The notes below the pieces were generated by a model. It was not told where the DNA came from. It saw nothing but the letters and a program-made list of their open reading frames with translations, and searched no databases. The position numbers and the translations under genes are program-made. Shown here piece by piece: positions 51,131-63,480 of a stretch of 64,000 nucleotides of DNA. Numbering within the stretch: the first letter of the stretch is position 1; every line of letters starts with the position of its first letter. Origin of the DNA: Sipunculus nudus (taxonomy: Eukaryota; Annelida; Sipuncula; Golfingiida; Sipunculidae); the NCBI GenBank assembly GCA_026874595.1, contig CM049318.1:42326456-42390455 (forward strand). The letters are read 5' to 3'.

Positions 51131-54100
51131 ATGACCAATATTTGTCAGATAACATCACTTAATGCTAGAGGTCTAGCAAGTTATCCAAAAAGGAGAGAAG
51201 TTTTTCATTGGTTGAATAGAAAGAAAATTTCTGTCATATTTTTACAAGAGACTCACAGTACAATAGATTGCGAAAATAGGTGGAAAACAGAATGGGGTAA
51301 TGAGATATATTCTAGCCATGGCACTAGCCAAGCAAAAGGTGTTTGCACACTGATTAAAAACACATCAGGAATTCAGGTTAAAGAGGTAATTAATGATAAT
51401 TTTGGAAGATATTTAATTATTAATATAACAATATGTGAACACGACCTAACCTTAGTAAACATCTATGCACCTAATAAGGATGATCCTAGGTTCTATGAAG
51501 ATTTGATTAACTCTGTAAATCACCATGCTACAGGCAGTTTAATAATAGGAGGAGACTTCAATTTAACATTAAATCCAGCATTAGATAAAAAAGGAGGAAA
51601 TTCTAATAGTCATAATAAATCTAGACAAGTAATAAATCACTGGATAGAATTAGAACAACTGTCGGACATTTGGAGACTACAACACCCGAATAGTTTGGAA
51701 TATACATGGCATAGATATTTACCTGATCCAGTGTTTTGCAGATTAGATTATTTTCTAATTAATGATAGCCTAATTAATAGTATAAGTCAGTCAGAAATTA
51801 AAGCAGGATATAAAAGCGACCATTCATTAATTACTATTAGTATAATTAAAACAGAACATAAACATGGACCAGGCTTTTGGAAATTAAACTGTTCACTGTT
51901 AAACGAAGAAAGTTACATAACCACAGTAAAAGAATGTATAAAAACAACAGTACTTAATAATAAAGAAACAAACCCAACATTATTATGGGACACCATAAAA
52001 TGCCAAATAAGAGGAGAAACCATAGCTTATGCAGTATATAGGAAAAAATTGAAAACACAAAAAATAAAACTTTTAGAAAAAAAAATTCATGACCTACAAA
52101 ATATATTTAATACAACAGGTGATATTAAAGACCGAGAAAGCTGGGCGGAAGCAGTTAACAAACACAGACAACTTATTGAAGAAAAAACCAGAGGTGCAAT
52201 AGTGAGATGTAGAACCAAATGGTACTCAGAGGGAGATAAACCAACTAAATACTTTCTCAATTTGGAGAAAAGAAATTACGATAAAAAATCTATACTAAAA
52301 CTTAAAGATCAACATGGGAAAATAATTTCAGAACACAAAGATATTTTAAAAGAAGAATTACAATTTTATAAAAATTTATATACAGCCAGAGATTATCTCA
52401 AATCCCCAAATAGAAATTTTCTCTCAACAGAACATCTTAAAATTCTCGATGAAGATGAAAAGGAATTATGTGAGGAAGAATTAAAAGAGGAGGAATTAAA
52501 AGCTACAATTGAATCAATGTCTCTTAATAAATCGCCAGGTTCTGACGGATTCCCAGTTGAGTTCTATAAAACATTTTGGGGGGACTTAAAAGAATATTTT
52601 ATAAGGGCTATTAACTATTCCTTCAATACAGATTGCCTTCCAATAACTATGCGTCAAGGAGTTATATGCCTCATTCCCAAGAAAGAAAAAGACCTTTTAT
52701 ATTTGAAGAACTGGCGCCCCCTTTCACTTCTAAATACAGACTACAAGATAATAGCAAAAACATTAGCAAATAAACTTAAACTAGTTTTACCCTCTTTAAT
52801 ACACTCTGATCAAACTGGATTCATGAAAAATAGGTATATTGGAGAAAATATTATTAAAATTATAGGCATAATCTCCTATTTAAGAGCAACTAATAAATGC
52901 GGTTACTTGTTATCAGTGGACTTTGAAAAAGCTTTCGATCAATTAGAACGGCCATATATTCAAGATACTCTTAAAATACTTAACTTTGGAACTAAATTCA
53001 GGAAGTGGATAAATTTATTATACAGCGATATTTACAGTTGTGTACTAAATAGAGGCTGGGCTACAAATTTTTTTCCAGTAACTAGAGGTGTAAGGCAGGG
53101 CTGCGCTCTTTCTCCTTATTTATTTATTCTGGCAGCAAAAACTTTGGCAACCGAAATAAGGAACAATAGTAACATAAATGGAGTAATAATAGATCAGAAA
53201 GAACACAAAATTATACAATATGCTGATGATACAGTTTTAACATTAACAGGCGGGCCTTTGTCAGTGCAAGAAACCTTATTAGTATTCTCAGATTTTGAAC
53301 AAATATCGGGACTCAAAGTAAATATAGAAAAAACAATAATAATTCCAATAACTGCCAACACACATTATCACGATACATTTAAATCCCTAGGCTTACAATG
53401 GTGCACCGATCCTGTAAAAATTTTAGGAATATCCATTCATCCGGAATGGAAAAAAATGATAGAGATCAATTATAAAGAAATCCTGAGTAAGATTAAAGTT
53501 ATTATTAATACCTGGAGTAACAGAATAATGTCTCTTGCAGGCAGAATAACTATTATAAAAACATGCATAATTTCACAGCTAACTTATTTATTCTTAGTAC
53601 TACCAAGTCCACCAAACAATTATATCAAAGAAATTGAAAAATTAATATTTAAATTTATTTGGAACAACCAACCAGATAAAGTTAAAAGATCTACAATGAT
53701 TGCACCAAAAATTAAAGGAGGGCTGAATATGATTCATCTTCCATCTGAGATACAATCTTTAAAAATTTCATGGGTTAAACGGTTCCTCAATGGACCTGTA
53801 GAAGATAGTTGGAGACAGATTATTAACGTACAATTTAAAAACCTGGGTTCATATATTTTTAAATGCAATTTAAGAGAACATGATATACACAATTTCAGTG
53901 ACTCATGCGACCCGTTCTGGAAAGATGTGTTACACCATTGGTGCAAATACAATTTTAATAAGACCGTTAAAAAACATGAAATTCAATTATAAACCTTATG
54001 GTATAATTCTCATATAAAGGTTAAAGGTACAGTAGTTTTTTATAAGAAATTATATATGGCAGGCATAAAAACGCTTTCTGACATAACCAAAAAAATCAGG

Positions 54101-54894
54101 AAACCATCTATCATTTTTGCCATATAAAGAATTCACAAACAAATACAAGGTTAATATAAGTTTTATAAAATATGTAGGTTTAGTGGATGCAATCCCAACT
54201 TGTTGGAAAAGAGAGTTAAAGAATAATCCTTGTTTAGAAGTACAAGAATATACGGTGGACAAAATAATAAATATGAAAAATACAACTCAGTTTGTATACT
54301 TAAATATTATTAATTCTGTCTCTTCGAAACCAGAAAAGCAAATAGAGAAATGGATTGGTGAACTAAGGCTACAAAATAAGGGAAAAATATTTAAAGCATT
54401 CAAGAATATTGTTAAAATTACTATTTCAGAGAAATTAAGAATTTTCCAATTCAAATTATTACATAGAATTTTACCACTTAATCCTCTTTTATATAAAATG
54501 AAGAAAAGCGAAACTGAACTCTGTTCATTCTGTAAAAAACAAAAGGAAACTTATCTACATATATTTTACCACTGTGAAGTAACCAATAAATTGTTAATAG
54601 CTTTTGAAAATTGGTCAAAAGATCACGAACAATCTTTAAACTTAGGCAATGTAACAGGAACAGTATTAATATTAAACATCTCAGGTGACAGCCTACTTGA
54701 TACCTTATTACTATAATAAACATTATATATATATCTGCAAATGTAGAGAGAAATTATCAACATTCTCTGTGTATAAAAGTTATGTCACACAGATTTATAA
54801 AATGGAAAAACAAATTGCGAGTGCGAAGGGTAAAATAGAGAAACATAAACAAAAGTGGAAGAACTTTCAAAACATACATATTGAAAACGAATAA
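51131..54894 (+). pseudogene. L1/Tx1-type ORF2: endonuclease and reverse transcriptase, lightly broken
   Basis: The first frame (51131-53992, 953 residues) has an APE-type endonuclease (about residues 5-235) with SLNARG (N11), FLQETH (E40), NIYAPN, GGDFN (D142, N144), RLDYF (D206) and SDHS (D230/H231). The reverse transcriptase (about 460-830) has KSPGSDGFPVEFY, NWRPLSLLN, motif A VDFEKAFD (D597), motif B GVRQGCALSPYLF and motif C YADD (697-700). These proteins nick target DNA and copy their own RNA into it. A stop at 53990-53992 interrupts the frame; the same frame then reads LWYNSHIKVKG, typical of the family. A frameshift near 54105-54115 leads to 54117-54716, with the C-terminal zinc knuckle CSFCKK...HIFYHC. 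A second shift near 54700 leads to the true end at 54894. The total of about 1250 codons is normal. An in-frame TAA at 51122 supports the chosen start. Confidence 0.95.
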
Positions 54895-55150
54895 AACAAC
54901 ATAAAGATAAAAACCCATTTAACCCACATTTTGAATTAGAACAACAGTTTTATCTCTGTTATGTACCTATGTTATTTGTATCTGTTTTGTATGTATGACT
55001 TTCAATTGTCTTTGTCTACATTTTGCCTTTATGTACAATGTACCTTATTGTTTGTACTATTTGTTTGGAAAAAAAAACTGTCGTACATTGCCACTGTCAT
55101 ATTTAATACATGTTTTATGAAATTGTTGGATGATTAAAAGTCATTTTACA
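51131..55150 (+). mobile_element. L1/Tx1-clade non-LTR retrotransposon, young relic
   Basis: The coding part is followed by an AT-rich 3' region (54895-55150). It ends around TTGGATGATTAAAAG with no clear poly(A) tail. No ORF1 and no target-site duplication could be seen, so the 5' limit is uncertain and may lie upstream of 51131. The few disabling changes and intact active-site residues suggest recent insertion compared with the minus-strand relic at 59343-63480. Confidence 0.85.
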
Positions 55151-55299
55151 AGACGGTTTTAATAATCTTTGTGATTATTTTTGCTCGATGAGGCACAAGT
55201 AGCGAATATGAAGCTCTGGTAATATCCAAATTTCCTTATGGTCCTTTATTAAAATGCAAGACGCTCATCACATGATATATACGATACTCGACTAACAGG

Positions 55300-56966
55300 A
55301 CCAGCATGAATAACATGGCCATCCTGAAGCATGGCAATTCCGGTAAAACGACCATGCTGCTCACATGACCACCCCGATCAAACGACCACCCCGGCTAACA
55401 TTACCACCCTCTGTAACGCGACCATCTAAGTAACACGACCTCTCCGATAACACGAGCATCTCGGCTAACACGACCACCCAGGTCCCATGACCACCCCGAT
55501 AACATGACCACTTGGCTAACACGACCACTCAGGTCACATTACCACCCAGGCAAACATGACCACCGTGGTAACACGATCATCCAGGTAACCTGGCCACCCC
55601 GATAACACGGCCATCCTGGTAACATGACCACTCTGGTAACACGGCCAACCAGGTAACCCGGCCACACCGATAACACGGCCATCATGGTAACATGACCATC
55701 CTGGTAACACGACCAACCAGGTAACCCGGCCACACCGATAACATGGCCATCCTGGTAACATGACCATCCTGGTAACACGACAATCCAGGTAACCCGGCCA
55801 CCCCGATAACACGGCCATCATGGTAACATGACCATCCTGGTAACACGACCAACCAGGTAACCCGGCCACACCGATAACATGGCCATCCTGGTAACATGAC
55901 CATCCTGGTAACACGACCATCCAGGTAACCCGGCCACCCTGATAACACGGCCATCATGGTAACATGACCGCCCTGGTAACACGACCATCCAGGTAACCAG
56001 GCCACCCCGATAACATGGCCATCCTGGTAACATGACCATCCTGGTGACACGACCATCCAGGTAACCCGGCCACCCCGATAACACGGCCATCTTGGTAACA
56101 TGACCACCCTGGTGACACGACCATGCAGGTAACCTGGCCACCCCGATAACACGGCCATCCTGGTAACATGACCATCCTGGTAACACGACCATCCAGGTAA
56201 CCCGGCCAACCCGATAACACGGCCATCCTGGTAACATGAACATCCTGGTAACACGACCATCCAGGTAACCCGGCCACCCCGATAACATGGCCATCCTGGT
56301 AACATGACCACCCTGGTAACACGACCATCCAGGTAATCTGGCCACCCCGATAACACGGCCATCCTGGTAACATGACCATCCTGGTAGCACGACCATCCAG
56401 GTAACCCGGCCACACCGATAACATGGCCATCCTGGTAACATGACCATCCTGGTAGCACGACCATCCAGGTAACCCGGCCACACCGATAACATGGCCATCC
56501 TGGTAACATGACCATCCTGGTAACACGACCATCCAGGTAACCCGGCCACCCCGATAACACGGCCATCCTGGTAACATGACCATCCTGGTAACACGATCAT
56601 CCAGGTAACCTAACCACCCCGATAACATGGCCATCCTGGAAACATGACCATCCTGGTAACACGATCATCCAGGTAACCTAACCACCCCGATAACATGGCC
56701 ATCCTGGTAACATGACCATCCTGGTAACACGACAATCCAGGTAACCCGGCCACCCCGATAACATGGCCATCCTGGTAACATGACCACCCTGGTAACACGA
56801 CCATCCAGGTAACCCGGCCACCCCGATAACACGGCCATCCTGGTAACATGACCATCCTGGTAGCACGACCATCCAGGTAACCCGGCCACCCCGATAACAC
56901 GGCCATCCTGGTAACATGACCATCCTGGTAACATGACCACCCTATTAAACGACCATCCCTGTATCA
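55300..56966. repeat. 17-bp minisatellite organised in 68-bp higher-order units
   Basis: Each 68-bp unit is four 17-mers: GGTAACACGACCATCCA, GGTAACCCGGCCACCCC, GATAACATGGCCATCCT and GGTAACATGACCATCCT. About 24 units are present; the left 250 bp are degenerate. No 17-mer contains a stop triplet in the minus-strand frames, so all three minus frames are open for hundreds of bases (for example 55682-56566, 294 codons, with repeats of GWSCYQDGHV). This is a by-product of the repeat. Confidence 0.95.
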
Positions 56967-57884
56967 GGCCCTCCTTGGTGGTAAAAAGGGATGGTCTCAT
57001 TGACTTTGCCGCATTTTTAATATCCCCCTTTTTTTGTCCTTGTCATTGTAACTGTGAAATAAATAATTAAAATTTAAGCATTGGTATTCAGACCAGTAGA
57101 TTTCATACAAAAAAAAAAACGGAAGTTCAGTCGGGCAAAAATATGGCACATGCGATTTTGATTTCTACATGAACCGATTACGAATGTTATTGTTGAGTAG
57201 CAAGAGAGCGAAACCATTGAATGAACCGTCCTTTGAGGCAGTTAGTCGGCCGGCAGCGAGGCCGTTAACACCAACTTTATGAATAAATAGAGGTGACAGA
57301 TGTGATCCAGCCTCGTGCCGCAGCCTCGGCCACGTCCATTAAGTAAGGGCCTGAGTTCTATCTCCGGGTACTGGGTCAATATCTGGCTCATGGATGAAAT
57401 TCCATTGATGTTCTCACCGGGCCATTCTGACAAACACTAGACATTAACTACCACTTGAGGATGACATCTTATCTGTAAGGGTCCTAATGGAATTAAGTCG
57501 TATCTTAGACTACTCCCCCACATTTCTGGGACTAATAACTAAACCCGCTCAGCACCCGCGATCAGAATTTATAGAATATAGGACCCTACCAATTTATAGA
57601 ATATAGGACCCTACCAACCTGTATATGGGTTATAAGCAAGCACATCGCTCAACTTTACGATTTACCCATCGTTAAACTCTTATGAGAATCTTTAGCCGCA
57701 TAGAATAGTTCCAAATCACCAAATTCATCAAACCTACAATCTGCAACCTGCACGAAGCAGCACACTTTGTTTCATCAATTATCTCTAACAAAGCATTCTT
57801 TAAGCAGTATTCGTAGGCTCTCTTGGACAGCGGATATCTATCGACTTTTTAAAACTAGACCTAGAGCATTTCCACACATTTCAT
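56967..57884. other. Spacer with a 25-bp direct duplication
   Basis: AATTTATAGAATATAGGACC and CTACC occur twice in tandem at 57566-57615. Otherwise nothing is recognised; short frames on both strands have no known product. Confidence 0.5.
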
Positions 57885-58112
57885 TGGATTCCATTCCTTG
57901 GTTCTCTTGGCATGCTGTAGTTCATTTCCTCAGTTCTCTAGGCAAGCCGTAGTTCAATATCTCGACTTTATAGGCTGGCCGTAGTTCAATGCCTTGGCTC
58001 TCTTGTCATGCCGTTCATCAATAACTCGGCTCTCCTGGCATGCCGTAGATCAATGCCTCGGCTCTCTACGTATGTCATAGTGCAATGCCTTTTCTCTCTT
58101 GGCATGCCGTAG
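57885..58112. repeat. Degenerate 36-37-bp minisatellite, about 6 copies
   Basis: Units share CTCTCTTGGCATGCCGTAGT and TCAATGCCTCGG with many substitutions. It directly abuts the interspersed element that follows, whose first bases (TTTTTAGC) come straight after the last TGCCGTAG. Confidence 0.8.
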
Positions 58113-59342
58113 TTTTTAGCAGAGCTGACTGTAAGTCATCTGAGCTATAGTCGTGGTCCATTTTCCGTCGTCCATCCGTCTGTCCGTCCGTCCGTAGATG
58201 TGGCACGTTTTGAAACCGTAAGACCTAGGAATCCAAAGTTCGGCATAATGTTAGATGTCCCCAAGATCTCCTACCAAGCCCAAAACTTGGTCTTTGCGAC
58301 TTTTTGCGACGAAAAACCTCAATTTTTTTTATTAAAAACCTATTTTTTCACACTTCAGGACTGCCTAATATCAAAACCACTCATCTGTTTCTCCTCATAT
58401 TACCATAAATATTCCTCTATATAGTTCCTATGGACATGCCAGAAATTAGGTCTCTATTGTATAATTTTAAAAAGTTATGGGCCCAAACATATTGCTCTTT
58501 GTGAAAAGCAGGAAAAATATTTCCTCACTTAACACAAAAAAATGTTAAAGCTAGGGACTTTTTCAGTAATATAACTTTAATTAATCAAAATTTAATTGTA
58601 TAAAATCTGTACCTTTAATTTTACCTAAATTTGACCATGGCACTTTTTTTCTCGTAAGTTTATTTAATTTATTTTTCACAGCCGGGATACATGTGGATTT
58701 AATCTGTTGAATTCTGAAATTTGAAAGTAATAGCTTAAAAATTATTCTAATTATTGAAGTTTTTCAGATGCTTTCATGTATTTGCATTTTGTACATCCAA
58801 GACCCCAGCCTTGCTCACTACAGCCTTGCCTAGGTAACCTTATTAGTGACCCCTGCTCTAATAAACATACACTTATTCTCATGGGCCCTACCCGAACACC
58901 CCCATCCCCCCAGCCCCCCCCCCCCACCACCACCACCACCATCACCAATTATATTGCAATACATGGTTTGTTATTGAATTCTTTAAATGTAAAGCTTTTT
59001 TTGATCCAATGTGCACAACTTTTCTTGAAATATTAATTCAAGAAGTAATCCAAGAGATGCCCCGTTGTTCTGATGTATCATTTTTAAGAAATTATTTCAT
59101 TTTAAATAATTAAATAAAATATAATTTAACCCAACAGTAACTCTTATCAGTCCCTGTAAGAACCATTGAATTTATTCTGTATTTAAATCCCCCTTCCATC
59201 CCCCCCCCAACCCCAAGTCATTGAGCCCTATAGTTCCTGAGCACTGAGGATAGTATTTTTATTGCAACTTCAAAAAATCAATGGTGATGTAGCTATACCT
59301 GTCTTAATCAGCTGAGCGCCGTGACCCATGGGTCCCTTGTTA
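58113..59342 (+). mobile_element. Mollusc-type interspersed element with GACCCATGGGTC end
   Basis: It starts TTTTTAGCAGAGCTGACTG and a CCGTC-rich stretch (58167-58195). It ends ATCAGCTGAGCGCC, GACCCATGGGTC (59323-59334) and CCTTGTTATT. Start and end match those of the 29256 element, but the 1.2-kb interior is different: AT-rich, with a C-rich and ACC-rich tract at about 58900-58945 and no AGGTCA modules. No coding capacity is visible. Unrelated interiors between shared ends suggest a non-autonomous family. Confidence 0.65.
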
Positions 59343-62300
59343 TTATTTAGCAGCAATTCATTACACACAAAGCGATACACGCATACATACATAAAAGACA
59401 TTACAAGCATATAAATATTACAAGAATTCTGACAAAATTAATCAAAAACCGAGCCACCATGAGTTCAGCAATAATGGTTTCCATTTTTTAATATGATATG
59501 AATAATTATTACCTTTGATTGCAATTGCCCTCTCAATCTGTTTATACTGTTTTAAAATTGCATGTAAAGTGCCTATGTTGCCTCTAGCTTCATCATTTCT
59601 ACATACAAAAACTATTTATTTATATGACAACAAGATATGATTGATCAAACTGCTCCTTTGATCGGAATGGGGTATTCCGATAAGTACATCTGGCTTTATT
59701 TCTGTGGGTAGGGATACATACATTCTCTCCAGTTTATGTTTTGACTGTAGATAGAATGAAAATGTTACCTTGCATTCACAGAATAAATGTTCTAATTCTT
59801 TCTGAAACAAAAACCAGTAACTACATCTTTTCGAATCCACTTATCTCCATCTTTTTAATAGGTCATTTACAGAAAGTATATTATTTAATGTCTTGAACTG
59901 AAAGGCTGTCAGCCTGGTGTCTATACATCAACAGTACATTGATTTATAAGCACGTTTCTAATCTAACTCTTTAAGTGTCATTTTCTCTAAAACATATCTT
60001 CCTGTAGGAATTTCCTTTTATACCAAATATTAATCTATTTTATATTCCTTACTGTTTATGTTTTCAATATTATAAATTTCATCTGTCAATGGTAAGTAAA
60101 GATGGCCTAAGGTAGCATACTCCTGCGATCCGAAGTTTTTTCATACATTCTTTTCTACATCTTCTAACACCTTAGATTCTGAAATGTTGAGAGTATTAAA
60201 TGCTTTAAAGCCTCCTTCAATTTCAACTCTATCCTCAATATATTTAAGTCCTTTGTCAGAAAGATTAAACATATTGATTATCCATTTATTGTGATATATT
60301 TATTATTCCATATTGGCTGCTCCCATATGCTTCAAGTATCGTTGTTAGGCAATGCCTGTAAAAGCAGGTCTAACATTGCTAATGTGTGTCTTATATAAGT
60401 TTACACCTACTACTTGAAAACCTGCCTTTTTAAGATATAATTAAGTTATCAATTATCACAACTTTTCCTCATATTAAATCCAGAGTATCCTCCATGCTTT
60501 AACCATACTTTCTAAATCCGGTAGTCCTAAACGACCTTCTTATTTCTGCCTACCCAAAGCTTTATATTTGATCTTTTGGATTCCATAAAACAAACAACTC
60601 ATTCCTTAATTATACCCTCGGACCGAATTTGGGAACTGGATATAGTAACGCCTCCGTTCACGTGTCGTGCCGTATGTCCGTCTGTCCGTCCGGAATTGGA
60701 TTGTGGATCGATTTAGAGCTAAACTGTTTGACCAAAACCTTCCATCTCGCACATATGGCTCACCTACCCATAGATGAAGACCCCTGTCGATTTTGAGGTC
60801 ACGAGGTCAAAGATCACAGCCACAGGGCCCACTTCTTTTTAAAGCGTGTGGACCCATTTAAAGCCACACCGTTTCAACAAAAACCTTTCATCTTGCACAT
60901 ATGGCTCACCCGTCAATGGATGAAGACGCCTCTTTATTTTGAGGTCACGAGGTCATTGTCACGGCCACGGGGCACACTTCTTGAAAAAGCTTGTGGACAC
61001 ATTTAAAGCCATCCCGTTTCACAAAAACCTTTCATCTTGCAAATATAGCTCAACAACCCATGGACGAAGAACCCTATCAGTTTCGAGGTAACGGGGTCAA
61101 AGGTAACGACAGCGCCCACTTCTTGAAAAAGCTTGTGGACCCATTGTAGGCCAAAACGTTTGACCAACACCTGTCGGTGTCAACTAGCTCATATGGCTCA
61201 CCCACCCATGAATGGAGAACATCATTTAGTTTGAGGTCACAGGAGCAAAGGTCAAGGTCAGAGAGCTGCCCTCCATATTTTCGCACTGTGCAATACACAA
61301 ATTCTAATTATGCCCCGTGCGAGGGGATGCTCCGCTTTGCGGTGCCCTTGTTTTATCAACATAAAATTTCGGAGGAATCAGTACATTACATATGTACATG
61401 AGGGATTTTAAGACAGTGGTTTTACAATGGAGAGATGAGTTACGCATCCTCCATGTTCTTAATGTTAATTGAATGCTGTCTAATATTTTATCCAAATTCT
61501 TTCTATAGCTCAGCTCCTTATTGAAAGTTAAAGTTAAGCGAAGTATACATTTCAAACGTAAACAGGGTTCTTGTCAAATGTTTTAATGATTCCTAATTTT
61601 TTTAATAAAAATATTGAGTCATCTGCATATAGCAGAGATATGATCTGATGTCCACAAATATCTACTCCTAAAATAATAGTGTATAGTCTATTTGAGTCAA
61701 CACTTTAATGGATAATAGGAACATATACGGAGAGAGATCGCCTTGTCTGTATCCTCATTGAAAAAAGTGGAAAGTCCGTTATTTAGAACACATTTTTTTA
61801 TTTGGTTTTGCATAATATGATTCCATCTTGCAAAATATTGTGGAAAGCCCATTCTTTCAAGACACAATTCATGAACCAGTACAACAATGAATCAATTGAA
61901 ACTTCATAATCCTCTGCAAACAGAATACCTCATATTCTTTCTCGGTTCATGCACTCTAAAATATCAAACAGGTATCTTATTGATTCCTCTATTGTCCTTC
62001 TCTTAACAATTGCAAACCGATTTTTGATTATAATATTTGGCAACATATCCTTAAGTCTGTTTGCTAGAAGTTTACTGATTAATTTCAATCTGTATTAATA
62101 AGGCTTATTGGTCGCCATGTTTGTAGTCATTTCCAGTTTTTTTAAGACATTGCCTGACGTTGGGAACATGAAATATGACCTATCACATAACTTATATAAC
62201 TTATCATTTCTACAGTTCAATAATTGATGCCCGACTTTATCAGAAATGTTACTTTGTAATGATATTGGCTCGCTATGTCTTTCTTTCTCATACTCAAATA

Positions 62301-63480
62301 TACAATTTAAGTTAGTATTTTGCTCAAATTGGTCACATTCATTTTCGAATACCCAAGCTTTATGTTCATATTTTGTTTTATCGAATTTTTTTAATTCTTT
62401 TAAAATTTCATCTAGACAGTTTTCCATTTCTGTTACACGATTTTCCAGATCGTTTCGCTTTATCTATCAAATATTTTATTCAATTTTCCCTCATTTAAAC
62501 TAAATTTATTCCCATTTTCCTTGTGCATTGTTATATTTCAAGGCAGAATCTTTTTCTATATCACCAATAAGGTGTTAAATATCGTTTACATACTCCTCGT
62601 CATATAATATTGACGTGTTAAATTTCCAATATGACGGACACGCTCTTGGACAAATTTTATTATTTAATTCCAATCTGATTGCCGAATGATCAGTTTCCAA
62701 TGCTTTTCTTTATATCTACGATATTTACGGAAGACTGATTTTCTTCCGAAACGAGTAATTAATCTAACCAGCCAATGGATATAATGTTCGCGAGGTAAGA
62801 TGCTGTCCATAAGGATGTCTGACTCTTCATATATCAAATAAATTAAATTTCTTCATAATAATTTTTATTTTATTAATCTATCTTACTTTGAACTTTGAAT
62901 TATTATTCGTATCATTTAGAGATAGGGGGCAACTAAAATCACCACTCCAGATTATTTGTATAGGATCTTTTACCAGAACAAGCATGATCGTTTATAACAT
63001 TTACAACATTGCAGAAGTCATTTTGTTCTTTTTCAGTGTGTTGTACTTGAGGACTCTACGAACTGTCCATCAGGTGTAGGCCAACCATCTATTGTTTCTG
63101 AATTCCCTCTGTTTTACCAACAATCGTTTGCGCTTATCTCTGGTTGCCGGGAAAATATAGTCTGATATGAATACCTGCTTTCCCTGGATTTTATTTCCTC
63201 TCTTTGAAATACTTTCTGCCCCTTTTCTACTATAGCATCTCTGTCTTCACGTTTTAAGCATTTCGCGTGGTTTATTCATGCTTTGAATTAATCTAATTTT
63301 TTTATATAGGCAGCTCCTTTATTTCTTGCGTGGCTTCCGTGAGCAGTCTCAACGATAATATTCTCATCCATTTTTTAGCCAGTCCATTAATTAACCCTGT
63401 GCAGTCTTCCACCCTCCACCACCTCAGGTTTATTGAAGAACACCACGTTTTTTTCGCCTAATTCTATTGCTCAAGTCTAA
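59343..63480 (-). mobile_element. Heavily decayed L1-type retrotransposon
   Basis: Minus-strand translation shows scattered L1-like blocks in changing frames. Endonuclease remnants lie at 62600-63000, with WSGDFSCPLS and ETDHSAIRLEL followed by an YWKFNTS match. Reverse-transcriptase remnants lie at 61560-61790, with YRQGDLSPYMFLLSI and, after a gap, YADDS in another frame. A C-terminal block lies near 59770-59840, with ELEHLFCEC. Many stops and frameshifts separate them, so it is non-functional and much older than the plus-strand element at 51131. It is interrupted by an AGGTCA-bearing element at 60614-61353. The 5' limit is approximate. Confidence 0.75.
60614..61353 (+). mobile_element. AGGTCA-bearing element nested in the L1 relic
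   Basis: It starts near ATACCCTCGGACCGAATTTG, passes a CCGTC-rich stretch (60675-60692) and four tandem units with half-site modules starting at 60796, 60942, 61086 and 61234. It ends TAATTATGCCCCGTGCGAGG, GGATGCTCCGCTTTGCGG and TGCCCTTGTTTTA. The reverse complement of the end contains ATCCCCTCGCACGG, similar to the start, suggesting inverted ends with a shortened left side. Its interior matches the 27600 and 45641 elements but its ends differ from the GACCCATGGGTC type. Confidence 0.65.

Noticed and set aside
55534-57000. Overlapping minus-strand ORFs of up to 294 codons as a repeat protein family
   Set aside because: All three frames are open at once because the 17-mers contain no stop triplets; no single frame is favoured.
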